A stretch of 14,398 nt of DNA from Bacteroidota bacterium (GTDB lineage Bacteria > Bacteroidota > Bacteroidia > CAIKAF01): NCBI GenBank assembly GCA_023432985.1, contig JAEZEQ010000001.1, positions 1-14,398 of the forward strand, given 5' to 3'. Positions 7,292-14,295 of this stretch are shown piece after piece (the first letter of the stretch is position 1; each line of letters opens with the position of its first letter). The translations under genes were made by a program, and so were the position numbers. The notes beneath the pieces were generated by a model. It saw nothing but the letters and a program-made list of their open reading frames with translations, was not told where the DNA came from and searched no databases.

Positions 7292-8554
7292 ATGGCAGAT
7301 CTTTTTGATAAGTTCAGGAAAAATATGGGTCCACTCGGACGTTTAGCATCGGTGGCTCACGGGTATTTCACTTTTCCCAAATTGGAAGGCGATATCGGAA
7401 GCAGAATGAAGTTTAGGGGTAAGGATGTTTTAGTGTGGAGTTTGAACGATTATCTGGGCTTAGCCAATCATCCCGAAGTTAGAAAAGCTGATGCGGATGC
7501 AGCCGCTGAATACGGATTGGCATACCCTATGGGAGCCCGTATGATGACAGGGGAGAGTAAGTTTCACGAAGAGTTGGAACTGGGTCTTGCGCATCTGGTG
7601 AAAAAACCGGCCGGTATGTTGTTGAACTTTGGTTATCAAGGCTGTATGTCCGTGATAGATGCATTGGTGAATCGTCATGATGTTATTGTTTATGATGCAG
7701 AATGTCATGCTTGTATTGTGGATGGAGTTAGATTACACGCAGGTAAGCGTTTTGTTTTCCTTCATAATGATATGGAAAGCCTGGAAAAACAATTGCAAAG
7801 AGCCGAAAAACTTACTGCCGATACCGGTGGTGGTATTTTGGTGATTACGGAAGGTGTTTACGGAATGACCGGTGAACAAGGCCGTATTGCAGATATTGTT
7901 GCATTGAAATCGAAATATAATTTCCGTTTGCTCGTAGATGATGCCCATGGCATTGGTACGCTCGGTGAAGGTGGAGGAGGTGCTTGTGAAGCCCAAAACG
8001 CTTCTGATGGTGTGGATATTATTTTCGGAACTTTTGCCAAATCATTCGCCGCAACAGGTGCTTGGGTGGGCGGAGATCCGGATATTATTACTTATCTGAA
8101 ATATAATGTCCGCTCGCAAATATATGCCAAGTCTCTTCCTATGCCTATCGTTAAAGGCGCATTGAAAAGATTGGAAATTATGAATCGCAATACCCAGCAA
8201 AAAGATAAATTATGGGTGATTGCCTCTACTTTGCAAAAGGGATTGAGAGAAGCCGGCTTCGATTTGGGTAAAACCAATAGCGTGGTAACTCCGGTTATGA
8301 TGCATGGCGGCGAAAATGAAGCATCAAATTTGGTTGTTGATTTGCGCGAAAATTACGGCATATTCTGCTCTATGGTAATCTATCCCGTTATCCCTAAAGG
8401 TATGATTTTATTGCGCTTGATTCCTACCGCCTCTCATACGTTGGAGGATGTAGCATATACGATCAAATCTTTCAAAGAAGTGCGCGAAAAATTAGCCAAT
8501 GGCGGTTATGATAAAGAAAAACCAGCCTCTTTATTGGCTGAATTATCGAAATAA
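7292..8554 (+). CDS. PLP-dependent alpha-oxoamine synthase (fold type I), substrate undetermined
   Basis: The protein is 420 residues starting MADLFDKFRK. It belongs to the AONS/KBL/serine palmitoyltransferase family, which condenses an amino acid with an acyl thioester and releases CO2. Visible motifs are NDYLGLANHPEV (52-63), the likely ring-stacking His139 in YDAECHACIVDG, Asp216 and His219 in VDDAHGIG (cofactor ring contacts), and the Schiff-base Lys250 in GTFAKSFAATG. The C-terminal domain (about 300-400) follows the family pattern. About ten residues around 170-182 (AEKLTADTGGG) look inserted relative to serine palmitoyltransferase. It stands alone between bamD and a convergent cargo gene, without acyl carrier or lipid genes nearby. 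Candidate roles are a first step in sphingolipid or sulfonolipid (cysteate acyltransferase) synthesis, or 2-amino-3-ketobutyrate:CoA ligase; sequence reading alone cannot decide. The long frame from 7199 is rejected because its hydrophobic, AT-rich lead lies over the promoter. Confidence 0.9.
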   Translation: MADLFDKFRKNMGPLGRLASVAHGYFTFPKLEGDIGSRMKFRGKDVLVWSLNDYLGLANHPEVRKADADAAAEYGLAYPMGARMMTGESKFHEELELGLAHLVKKPAGMLLNFGYQGCMSVIDALVNRHDVIVYDAECHACIVDGVRLHAGKRFVFLHNDMESLEKQLQRAEKLTADTGGGILVITEGVYGMTGEQGRIADIVALKSKYNFRLLVDDAHGIGTLGEGGGGACEAQNASDGVDIIFGTFAKSFAATGAWVGGDPDIITYLKYNVRSQIYAKSLPMPIVKGALKRLEIMNRNTQQKDKLWVIASTLQKGLREAGFDLGKTNSVVTPVMMHGGENEASNLVVDLRENYGIFCSMVIYPVIPKGMILLRLIPTASHTLEDVAYTIKSFKEVREKLANGGYDKEKPASLLAELSK

Positions 8555-8560
8555 TTTTTG

Positions 8561-8685
8561 CTTAAAATGATTTCTGCGGCGCCGCGCAGCGTTGGAGCTC
8601 ATTTTGGTTCAGTTACGTAGCGCTGCTACGCGCCTTCACCAAAATTTCACTCCGCCTTGCGGCGGCTTGTATAAATCATTTTAAG
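8561..8685. repeat. Palindromic cloverleaf-like intergenic element
   Basis: A perfect 13-bp inverted repeat (CTTAAAATGATTT at 8561-8573; its complement at 8673-8685) encloses three smaller hairpins. Arm 1 pairs CTGCG 8574-8578 with CGCAG 8585-8589. Arm 2 pairs ATTTTGGT 8601-8608 with ACCAAAAT 8638-8645 and contains the tight hairpin CGTAGC-GCT-GCTACG at 8616-8630. Arm 3 pairs CCGCC 8652-8656 with GGCGG 8661-8665. The interior is clearly more GC-rich than its surroundings. It sits between convergent genes, starting 6 bases after the oxoamine synthase stop and ending 48 bases before the LamG-protein stop. It may be a mobile palindromic repeat (REP- or MITE-like), a bidirectional terminator, or both. 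No target-site duplication is apparent and there is no long U-tract. Confidence 0.65.
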
Positions 8686-8733
8686 ACCTTTTTACCTGGT
8701 GTTTTCCAAAAAAAATGGGAAAATAAACTTTAT

Positions 8734-10419
8734 CTAATTTAAAATAATACGCTCAATGAGTTCATCTCCCATTTTAAGAAGATAGATTCCTTTAGGAAGT
8801 TCCTGAATATCGACCTGTGTTTTTTGACCGCTTATGGATATAGTCTTTACGGATTGACCCTGCATCGTTAAAATAATCAATTTACCCATTCCATTTTCCG
8901 GTCCGCTTATTGTGAATTGTCCCTTATTCGGATTGGGATAAATTTCCCATTTATCCTTACTGCTATTTTCTATTCCCACCGTAAATATCTCTATACAATC
9001 CGACATGGAGGTACACCCATTTGCGCTCACTTCCACCGCATATTGCCCGTTTGCCGTTGCCTGGAAGCTTTGTCCTGTTTCGCCTGCAATATCCGTATAA
9101 GCATTTGCACAATCTACCCATTGATAGCTTGCTCCACTTTCTGTGGCGGTTAATACCAGTCCGTTTTGGGTTACACTACTGTCAATATGATGTATAGTCA
9201 GGTTTAAGGTAACCGTACTGTCGCATCCGTTTGCAGCTCCACCTGTTAGGGTGTGTGTTTCTGTCGTACTGGCGGTATAGGTTTGTCCGTTCCCATTGGT
9301 CCAGGTATAGGATTCGCAGGCTGTTATATTTTCTGTATGCGTAACGGGCTGCTTGATGGTTAGATTTAGGGTAACCGTACTGTCGCACCCGTTTGCTGCG
9401 CCCCCAATCAAGGTATGCGTAGCGGTAGTGGAGGATGTATAGGTTTGTCCGTTCCCATTGGTCCACGTATAGGATTCGCAGGCAGAAATGTGTTTTGTAA
9501 GTGTAACGGGTTGATTGATGGTTAGATTTAGGGTAACCGTACTGTCGCATCCGTTTGCTGAGCCCCCATACAAGGTATATGTGTCGGTGGTGGAAGATGT
9601 ATAGGTTTGTCCGTTAATCCATGTATAAGTCTGGCAAGCCGAAACATTAATATTGGAATTTAAAGTAGAACCCGGATTATATAATATGTCTGAAGCCACA
9701 AAATTAGAGCTGGAGCCATTGAGTGCGAAATTATTCAAATTTGGGGTATAGGTGCCTACCCAATCGAAAAGGTTGCTAAAGCTTGTATTATTGGAGGAGG
9801 GTACACCTTGGTTGAATTTGAAATAGAGCAAGAGATTCGGAGAATAAGTCACCTCCTGATGCATATTAGATACAATTTGGCATTGGGTTCTTCTTTCGGA
9901 CCAAAATCTGAATTCGTCTATACTGCCATTGAAAACCTGTGTTCCATCTGTTTTTGCACCTATGGCAAAGGTGTAATCCGCTCCGAATGTAGTGGTCCCA
10001 CCGGCACCCAAGCTTTGTAAAACCCCATTTCTGTATAACGAAAGTTCCATAGTTGTTGCATTCCAGGTTATGGCCAGATGCGACCATGTATTTAGAGGGA
10101 GACTGCCGGCTGTAGTGAGTCCTATTCCTAGGCTCGGAAACGTGCCTTTGAAAAAGACATAAGGCGTGCCCGAAGCGTTTAACATTAAGCTGAGGTATAC
10201 ATTGGTGCTTACCTGAATAAAAAACACACGTGAAGTTCCAAATCCATTTGGTTTCACCCAGGCTTCCACGGTGAAATTAGAATTGCCTAAATTGGCAAAA
10301 TAAGCAGGAAGGGTGCCGGATACATAATCATTTGCACCGTCGAAGTGTAGGGCATTCCCGAAATTTTGTCCCTGTACAAAAAGCGGACAGAACAAGATAA
10401 GAAGTAAAAGTTTTTTCAT
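8734..10419 (-). CDS. Secreted LamG-domain protein with three internal repeats and a T9SS sorting domain
   Basis: The protein is 561 residues. Residues 1-17 are a signal peptide (MKKLLLLILFCPLFVQG). Residues about 20-200 form a LamG/concanavalin-like fold (NALHFDGANDYV, FTVEAWVKP, WSHLAITWN, LSLYRNGV, GSIDEFRFWSE), often a carbohydrate- or ligand-binding module. Three repeats follow at about 260-311, 312-365 and 366-410, each with ACxxYTWxNG...QTYT...GCDSTVTLNLTI. A further cysteine-containing beta-sandwich module lies at about 415-480 (SYQWVDCANAY... NGCTSMSDC). The C-terminus (about 490-561) is a type A T9SS sorting domain, with YPNPNKGQFTI at 494-504 and KGIYLLKM at 543-550. The protein should cross the outer membrane by T9SS and be attached to the cell surface or released. 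No catalytic residues were seen; an adhesive or binding role is inferred. Confidence 0.9.
   Translation of the reverse strand: MKKLLLLILFCPLFVQGQNFGNALHFDGANDYVSGTLPAYFANLGNSNFTVEAWVKPNGFGTSRVFFIQVSTNVYLSLMLNASGTPYVFFKGTFPSLGIGLTTAGSLPLNTWSHLAITWNATTMELSLYRNGVLQSLGAGGTTTFGADYTFAIGAKTDGTQVFNGSIDEFRFWSERRTQCQIVSNMHQEVTYSPNLLLYFKFNQGVPSSNNTSFSNLFDWVGTYTPNLNNFALNGSSSNFVASDILYNPGSTLNSNINVSACQTYTWINGQTYTSSTTDTYTLYGGSANGCDSTVTLNLTINQPVTLTKHISACESYTWTNGNGQTYTSSTTATHTLIGGAANGCDSTVTLNLTIKQPVTHTENITACESYTWTNGNGQTYTASTTETHTLTGGAANGCDSTVTLNLTIHHIDSSVTQNGLVLTATESGASYQWVDCANAYTDIAGETGQSFQATANGQYAVEVSANGCTSMSDCIEIFTVGIENSSKDKWEIYPNPNKGQFTISGPENGMGKLIILTMQGQSVKTISISGQKTQVDIQELPKGIYLLKMGDELIERIILN
9190..9642 (-). 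repeat. Three tandem coding repeats of 156-162 bp inside the LamG protein gene
   Basis: The units begin near 9642, 9486 and 9324 on the minus strand and encode the 52-54-residue GCDSTVTLNLTI repeats. The first unit is two codons shorter (WINGQ instead of WTNGNGQ). The second and third units share long identical DNA runs, for example across the TWTNGNGQTYT codons. This points to recent duplication or gene conversion. The number of units could vary between strains. Confidence 0.8.
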
Positions 10420-10561
10420 GATTTAGCAGATTGAGATACTGCAATGTAGTGTTTTTTTTATAAAAATTATACCGGCCGTATTAATCTCTGTTTTTTCCTA
10501 TTTGGTCTAGCAAAATTCCCTGCTCATATAAAATTAGATCTTTCGTTTGGGAAGAATGTAT

Positions 10562-10569
10562 TAGTTTTG
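10562..10569 (+). promoter_or_regulatory. Possible -7 promoter box of the S8 protease gene
   Basis: TAGTTTTG at 10562-10569 matches TAnnTTTG and lies 32 bases before the ATG at 10602. No TTG stands at the usual distance upstream. A TTTG at 10546-10549 is only 12 bases away, although it is 21 bases before a weaker TACTTTAC box at 10571-10578. The assignment is tentative. The rest of the 182-base divergent gap (10420-10601) is AT-rich and shows nothing else I can support. Confidence 0.35.
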
Positions 10570-10601
10570 TTACTTTACAAACGAACAGAATTTATAATAA
10601 C

Positions 10602-12170
10602 ATGAAGAAAATAACCTTAAAAGTGTCCTTCCTTGTTGCCATGTTTGTGGCGGGAATTAGTGTTTATGGGCAATCTGTAGACAAGAAAATATTGAATTGG
10701 TACAATGGCAAAACGCCGGGAATGAATACCGAAGCTGCGTATAAATTATTAAAAGATCGTACGCCGCAAGTTGTTGTGGTAGGTATTATCGATTCGGGAG
10801 TAGATATAGAACATGAAGATTTCAAGGGACAAATTTGGGTAAATGAAGATGAGATTCCGGGTAATGGCATTGATGATGACAATAATGGATATATCGATGA
10901 TGTGCACGGATGGAATTTTTTAGGCACATCGAATAATGAGAATTTGGAATATACCCGTATTTATAAAAATGGAAGATCAAAGTTCGAAAATGTTGATGCT
11001 ACTACCTTAAGTGCTGAAGAAAAAGCAAAATACGACTATTGGGTTAAAGCAAAAGAAGTACTTGAAGCGGAACGTCAGGAGGCGGAATCAAGTTTGGAGT
11101 ATTATAAAATGTTGCGTGACCAAATCATTCCTATGGTTCCACAAATGGTGAAAGGTATATTGAAAAAAGAAAGCTATACCTTGAAAGATTTGAAAAAATG
11201 GAAGCCTAAAGAAAAAGAGCAACAGGAAATTAAAAATATGGCCATTGCCATTGAAACGGGCGAATTGAGTAAAGAAGATATGGATGGAGCCATCAGTCAT
11301 TTCGAAGATAAGTTGGCCTATCATTTAAATCCGGATTTTGACGGACGTGCTGAAGTAGGTGACGATCCAAACGATTTTTCGCAAACGGTGTATGGAAACA
11401 ATGATGTAGAAGGGCCGGATGCTCTTCATGGGACTCATGTGGCCGGCATTGTTGGTGCGCTGCGTGGAAACGGTTTAGGTGGAGACGGGGTTGCTGCACC
11501 TGTGAAATTGATGTCGGTACGTGCCATTCCAAACGGTGATGAATACGATAAAGATGTGGCTTTAGCTATTCGCTATTGTGTAGATAACGGTGCTATGGTC
11601 ATTAATATGTCATTCGGAAAGGCTTTCTCTCCCAATCAAAAAGAAGTATATGAAGCCATGATGTACGCAGAATCTAAAGGCGTATTATTGGTACATGCTG
11701 CGGGTAACGATGCCAAAAATCTGGATAAAGAACCTAATTTTCCGGCTGTGAAATTCGATTTTCAGGTAGTACCTTTTACGCATTTATTGACGATTGGTGC
11801 ATCTACCAGAGATGCAAAAGGCAAATTGGCTGCTAATTTTTCGAATTATGGACAAAGTGTAGATATTTTTGCTCCGGGTTTCGAAATTTATAATGCCGTG
11901 CCCGATAACAAATACAGAAAATTGCAAGGTACCAGTATGGCTGCACCAACAGTTTCCGGTATGGCTGCCTTGTTGAAAGCATATTTTCCCAATTTAACCA
12001 TGCTCGAAATTAAAGATATAATCTTGAAATCGGGTACGCAAATGGGCGAAACGATGCAGAAAAAACCTGGTTCTAAAGATATAGTTGCATTTAAAACTTT
12101 AACACATACAGGATCGGTGGTAAATCTATTGCAAGCTGTGCGCACTGCCATTGCAATGTCTGCCAATTAA
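10602..12170 (+). CDS. Secreted subtilisin-like serine protease (peptidase family S8) with large insert
   Basis: The protein is 522 residues with a signal peptide (MKKITLKVSFLVAMFVAGISVYGQ, about 1-23). The catalytic triad is complete: Asp64 in IIDSGVD, His276 in HGTHVAGI, and Ser445 in GTSMAAP. The oxyanion-hole residue is Asn369 in HAAGND. A calcium-loop-like stretch, DDDNNGYIDD, lies at 91-100. Asp and His are 212 residues apart instead of the few dozen common in subtilisins. The insert (about 115-260) is highly charged and helical (SAEEKAKYDYWVKAKEVLEAERQEAESS and more). There is no separate N-terminal inhibitor propeptide: the catalytic domain starts almost directly after the signal peptide. 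There is no T9SS sorting domain at the C-terminus, so it probably stays in the periplasm or is exported by another route. A strong terminator follows. Substrate unknown. Confidence 0.94.
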   Translation: MKKITLKVSFLVAMFVAGISVYGQSVDKKILNWYNGKTPGMNTEAAYKLLKDRTPQVVVVGIIDSGVDIEHEDFKGQIWVNEDEIPGNGIDDDNNGYIDDVHGWNFLGTSNNENLEYTRIYKNGRSKFENVDATTLSAEEKAKYDYWVKAKEVLEAERQEAESSLEYYKMLRDQIIPMVPQMVKGILKKESYTLKDLKKWKPKEKEQQEIKNMAIAIETGELSKEDMDGAISHFEDKLAYHLNPDFDGRAEVGDDPNDFSQTVYGNNDVEGPDALHGTHVAGIVGALRGNGLGGDGVAAPVKLMSVRAIPNGDEYDKDVALAIRYCVDNGAMVINMSFGKAFSPNQKEVYEAMMYAESKGVLLVHAAGNDAKNLDKEPNFPAVKFDFQVVPFTHLLTIGASTRDAKGKLAANFSNYGQSVDIFAPGFEIYNAVPDNKYRKLQGTSMAAPTVSGMAALLKAYFPNLTMLEIKDIILKSGTQMGETMQKKPGSKDIVAFKTLTHTGSVVNLLQAVRTAIAMSAN

Positions 12171-12191
12171 GCGTAAAGTATATTGTATTTT

Positions 12192-12219
12192 AAGGGGGTG
12201 TTTTTCACCCCCTTTTTTT
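12192..12219 (+). terminator. Intrinsic terminator of the S8 protease gene
   Basis: GGGGGTG (12194-12200) pairs perfectly with CACCCCC (12206-12212) around a five-T loop. Two flanking A-T pairs extend the stem, and seven Ts follow (12213-12219). It begins 22 bases after the protease stop. On the opposite strand the tail is only TTAAAAT, so it would be at best a weak terminator for the convergent gene ending at 12262. Confidence 0.93.
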
Positions 12220-12261
12220 ATCCCAAATAATTTGAATAAATTATCTGTCAGTTCGTTTTAA

Positions 12262-13170
12262 TTATCTTAAAGGTTGAACATCTCTGGTCTTATACATAAT
12301 TCGTGCTACATATATTCCCGGGTTTAATTGAGTAAGTGGAATGGTAGTATAGCTATATGGTGTTAAATTCGCGTGTATGTAAAGCAATTTTCCACTTAAA
12401 TCGATTACTTGAAGTTGAACTTCTTCCATATTTCCATTATAAATTTGAATTTCTTGATGGAATGGATTCGGAAATAATTGAATTTTAGAATCAGCATGAT
12501 GCAGCTCTTGAGACAGATGTTCGAAGCATTCTAATTCGTCTGTACATTGGTCTTCTGGGGGCGTTGAATTATCGAAATAGCAATCTAAAAAGTGATCGTT
12601 ATTATGCTCTACGATTGCATTAAAACTACAAACAGAATCCACACTATACACTATATGTGGTGACATAGCTATATCTAAGGAAAGAGTACGTTCTGTATAT
12701 TTTTTTTCAAAACTATTCCCATTCGGATCTTCATATTGGAGTTTGTAATATCTGAAAGTTATGCTGTCAGCCAATTCGTTTCCTACTACCGTAACAACCC
12801 CTTTTTTAGATATATAATGCCAGGCACATGCATTTTGACCCCACCAAAAATAATTAGATGCATTGCGCATGGGGGTATAAGCCGAGTCGCCGATAGATAG
12901 TGAAAAATCACTTAGAAAAAGCAGAGTGTCCGGTAAAAAATAGTAAGAATCACCATCTGTTCGAACAGCATTAATATGAGATATAGATTTCAGTACGGTA
13001 TCTTCGCCGATATAGTTGGGATTAAGAATAAGGCTCGAGACTTCTACTTTTTTAATCATTCCATTTGGCGTAATAGAGTCGCCTATATACACCCATTTAT
13101 ACCCGGCATCATCTGCCAATGGCATGGGCATATTCAAATTATATTTAAATATCCAGGTTGCACCCGGCAT
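12262..13170 (-). CDS. Secreted T9SS cargo protein, third of a tandem array; start codon apparently lost upstream
   Basis: The frame from the only available ATG (13168-13170) encodes 302 residues (MPGATWIFKYNLNM...). It has no signal peptide of its own. The C-terminal ~75 residues are a T9SS type A sorting domain: LFPNPFHQEIQIY at 232-244, then VIDLSGKLLY and NPGIYVARI. The middle holds many D/S/Y-rich beta segments and several cysteines (CAW, CSF, DQCTDELECFE near 208-216); I recognise no catalytic family. In the same frame, the 24 codons just upstream (13171-13242) encode a good signal peptide that joins QTFPMPG, matching QTFPLQG in the neighbouring paralogue. The true gene therefore probably began at 13242, where the codon now reads AAG. 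The protein made from 13170 would not be exported, so the gene may be inactive. The N-terminus is uncertain; the reading frame is not. Confidence 0.75.
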   Translation of the reverse strand: MPGATWIFKYNLNMPMPLADDAGYKWVYIGDSITPNGMIKKVEVSSLILNPNYIGEDTVLKSISHINAVRTDGDSYYFLPDTLLFLSDFSLSIGDSAYTPMRNASNYFWWGQNACAWHYISKKGVVTVVGNELADSITFRYYKLQYEDPNGNSFEKKYTERTLSLDIAMSPHIVYSVDSVCSFNAIVEHNNDHFLDCYFDNSTPPEDQCTDELECFEHLSQELHHADSKIQLFPNPFHQEIQIYNGNMEEVQLQVIDLSGKLLYIHANLTPYSYTTIPLTQLNPGIYVARIMYKTRDVQPLR

Positions 13171-13242
13171 TGGAAATGTTTGCGCCAGAGTCGGTATAGA
13201 GAAAAGGACGACTGCTAATGAGAATAATAATTTTTTTTTCTT
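13171..13242 (-). other. Signal-peptide coding segment lacking a start codon
   Basis: Reading down from 13242 in the frame of the gene ending at 12262, the codons encode KKKKLLFSLAVVLFSIPTLA, then QTFP and the ATG at 13170. This is a textbook signal peptide with n, h and c regions. The first codon is AAG (13242-13240), followed by nine As (AAA AAA AAA). No ATG, GTG or TTG exists in any minus-strand frame between 13171 and 13260. The TAG that ends the upstream gene lies in the same frame, 6 bases before the AAG. Confidence 0.8.
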
Positions 13243-13248
13243 AAGGCT

Positions 13249-14289
13249 CTAATTTTTTATGAATTTATGAGCTTGCGTATTTCCTTCGTTGTCTATAACT
13301 ATTAGTATATACATACCCTTATTTAGAAAATCTGTAGAGATTTTTTGGGTGGAGTTTGATTCCAGTTTAATATTTCCTTTTAAAACTCTACCGTTCATAT
13401 CTAGCAACCGGGCAGTATAGTTGGAATTCTGTTCGTTTTTTATCCATAATTCAGCGTTTACCGGATTAGGATATACTGAAAGTGCTGAGGTAATATTAGT
13501 TTCATTCATGGAGTGTGTAATGAGGCCGAGACAATCTTGAAACTCCGGCAAAAACTGTATATGTGAGGTTTGGGGCGATTGAAAACAAACCAATCGGTTG
13601 TCGAATAGGTTAGCCTCATCTCCGACGTAAGTGCGGAAATAATGTCGATAAGTTGCATATAATATTAAATCGGAAAAGCCATAGACAGTATTTGTTTTTG
13701 TATAGGCATAAATCGCTAAACTGTCTATAGATGCAGGAGCACCATCATTGCCTAAGCTGTCGCAAAATGAGAATGTAATAGTCTTTGACGAAAAGCCGTT
13801 TAGTGGTTCTAAATAAACGGATGTGATTTTTACATACGCATTTACCGAGTCTTGAATATTGTATTGATATTTTGGTCCTTTGCCTAAATGCCATATATCT
13901 CCCGGTTGTGGATTATTATACCATACAAATTGTTTTTTATTCAATTTGTCTAGGAAATAAACAGAGTCGTTTGCGGTGCTAACAAAAATGGAAGGCAAAG
14001 GTTGAAGGGAATGTAATATTGTATCAGAAGGAATATATATTAGCGAGTCGGAAAGAAAGGTGTAGGTATAACTTTTGTACTGTATCTCTTGCCTCAGTCT
14101 TTGGTATATTGTTCCATTTATGATTGAATCCCCATCTACCCAAGTGTGTATATAGCCTCTCTCTTCTAACAATGGGGGAGTAACACCGTAATAGGAATGC
14201 CACCATTCACTTCCTTGCAATGGAAATGTTTGCGATTGCATTTGCAAGGAAAAAATTAAGCCAATTATTAAATATAAAAGTCGTTTCAT
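13249..14289 (-). CDS. Secreted T9SS cargo protein, tandem paralogue
   Basis: The protein is 346 residues with a signal peptide (MKRLLYLIIGLIFSLQMQSQ, 1-20). A beta-rich middle follows with no family I recognise (QTFPLQGSEWWHSYYG..., an FCDSLG segment near 175-180, and cysteines near 235 and 253). A T9SS type A sorting domain ends it: SVYPNPVNAELWI at 271-283, LLDMNGRVLKG, and KGMYILIVIDNEGNTQAHKF near the end. Export to the cell surface or medium by T9SS is expected; function is unknown. It starts 6 bases after the stop of the partial gene upstream. Its own TAG stop is 6 bases before the expected start of the downstream paralogue, so the three genes form one compact transcription unit. Confidence 0.88.
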   Translation of the reverse strand: MKRLLYLIIGLIFSLQMQSQTFPLQGSEWWHSYYGVTPPLLEERGYIHTWVDGDSIINGTIYQRLRQEIQYKSYTYTFLSDSLIYIPSDTILHSLQPLPSIFVSTANDSVYFLDKLNKKQFVWYNNPQPGDIWHLGKGPKYQYNIQDSVNAYVKITSVYLEPLNGFSSKTITFSFCDSLGNDGAPASIDSLAIYAYTKTNTVYGFSDLILYATYRHYFRTYVGDEANLFDNRLVCFQSPQTSHIQFLPEFQDCLGLITHSMNETNITSALSVYPNPVNAELWIKNEQNSNYTARLLDMNGRVLKGNIKLESNSTQKISTDFLNKGMYILIVIDNEGNTQAHKFIKN

Positions 14290-14295
14290 AATAAA

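Noticed and set aside
8561..8685. tRNA or other known structured RNA suggested by the cloverleaf fold
   Set aside because: Arm lengths, the absence of an anticodon arm and T-loop, and the 13-bp closing stem do not fit a tRNA; no known RNA family was recognised.
8702..8723. TTTTCC/GGAAAA hairpin as terminator of the LamG gene
   Set aside because: Six weak pairs around a ten-base loop with no U-tract after it; not convincing.
9182..9550. 122-residue open frame on the minus strand, overlapping the LamG protein repeats
   Set aside because: It is a shifted frame through the tandem repeats and repeats with them; the LamG frame has clear domains.
9190..9642. CRISPR-like array because of regular repeats
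   Set aside because: The repeats are contiguous, protein-coding and in frame, with no unique spacers.
13249..13251. TAG as a reassigned codon joining the two cargo genes into one protein
   Set aside because: TAG also ends the LamG gene normally after ERIILN, and the codon here directly follows a complete sorting-domain end (KFIKN) and precedes a full signal peptide, so two separate proteins are far likelier.
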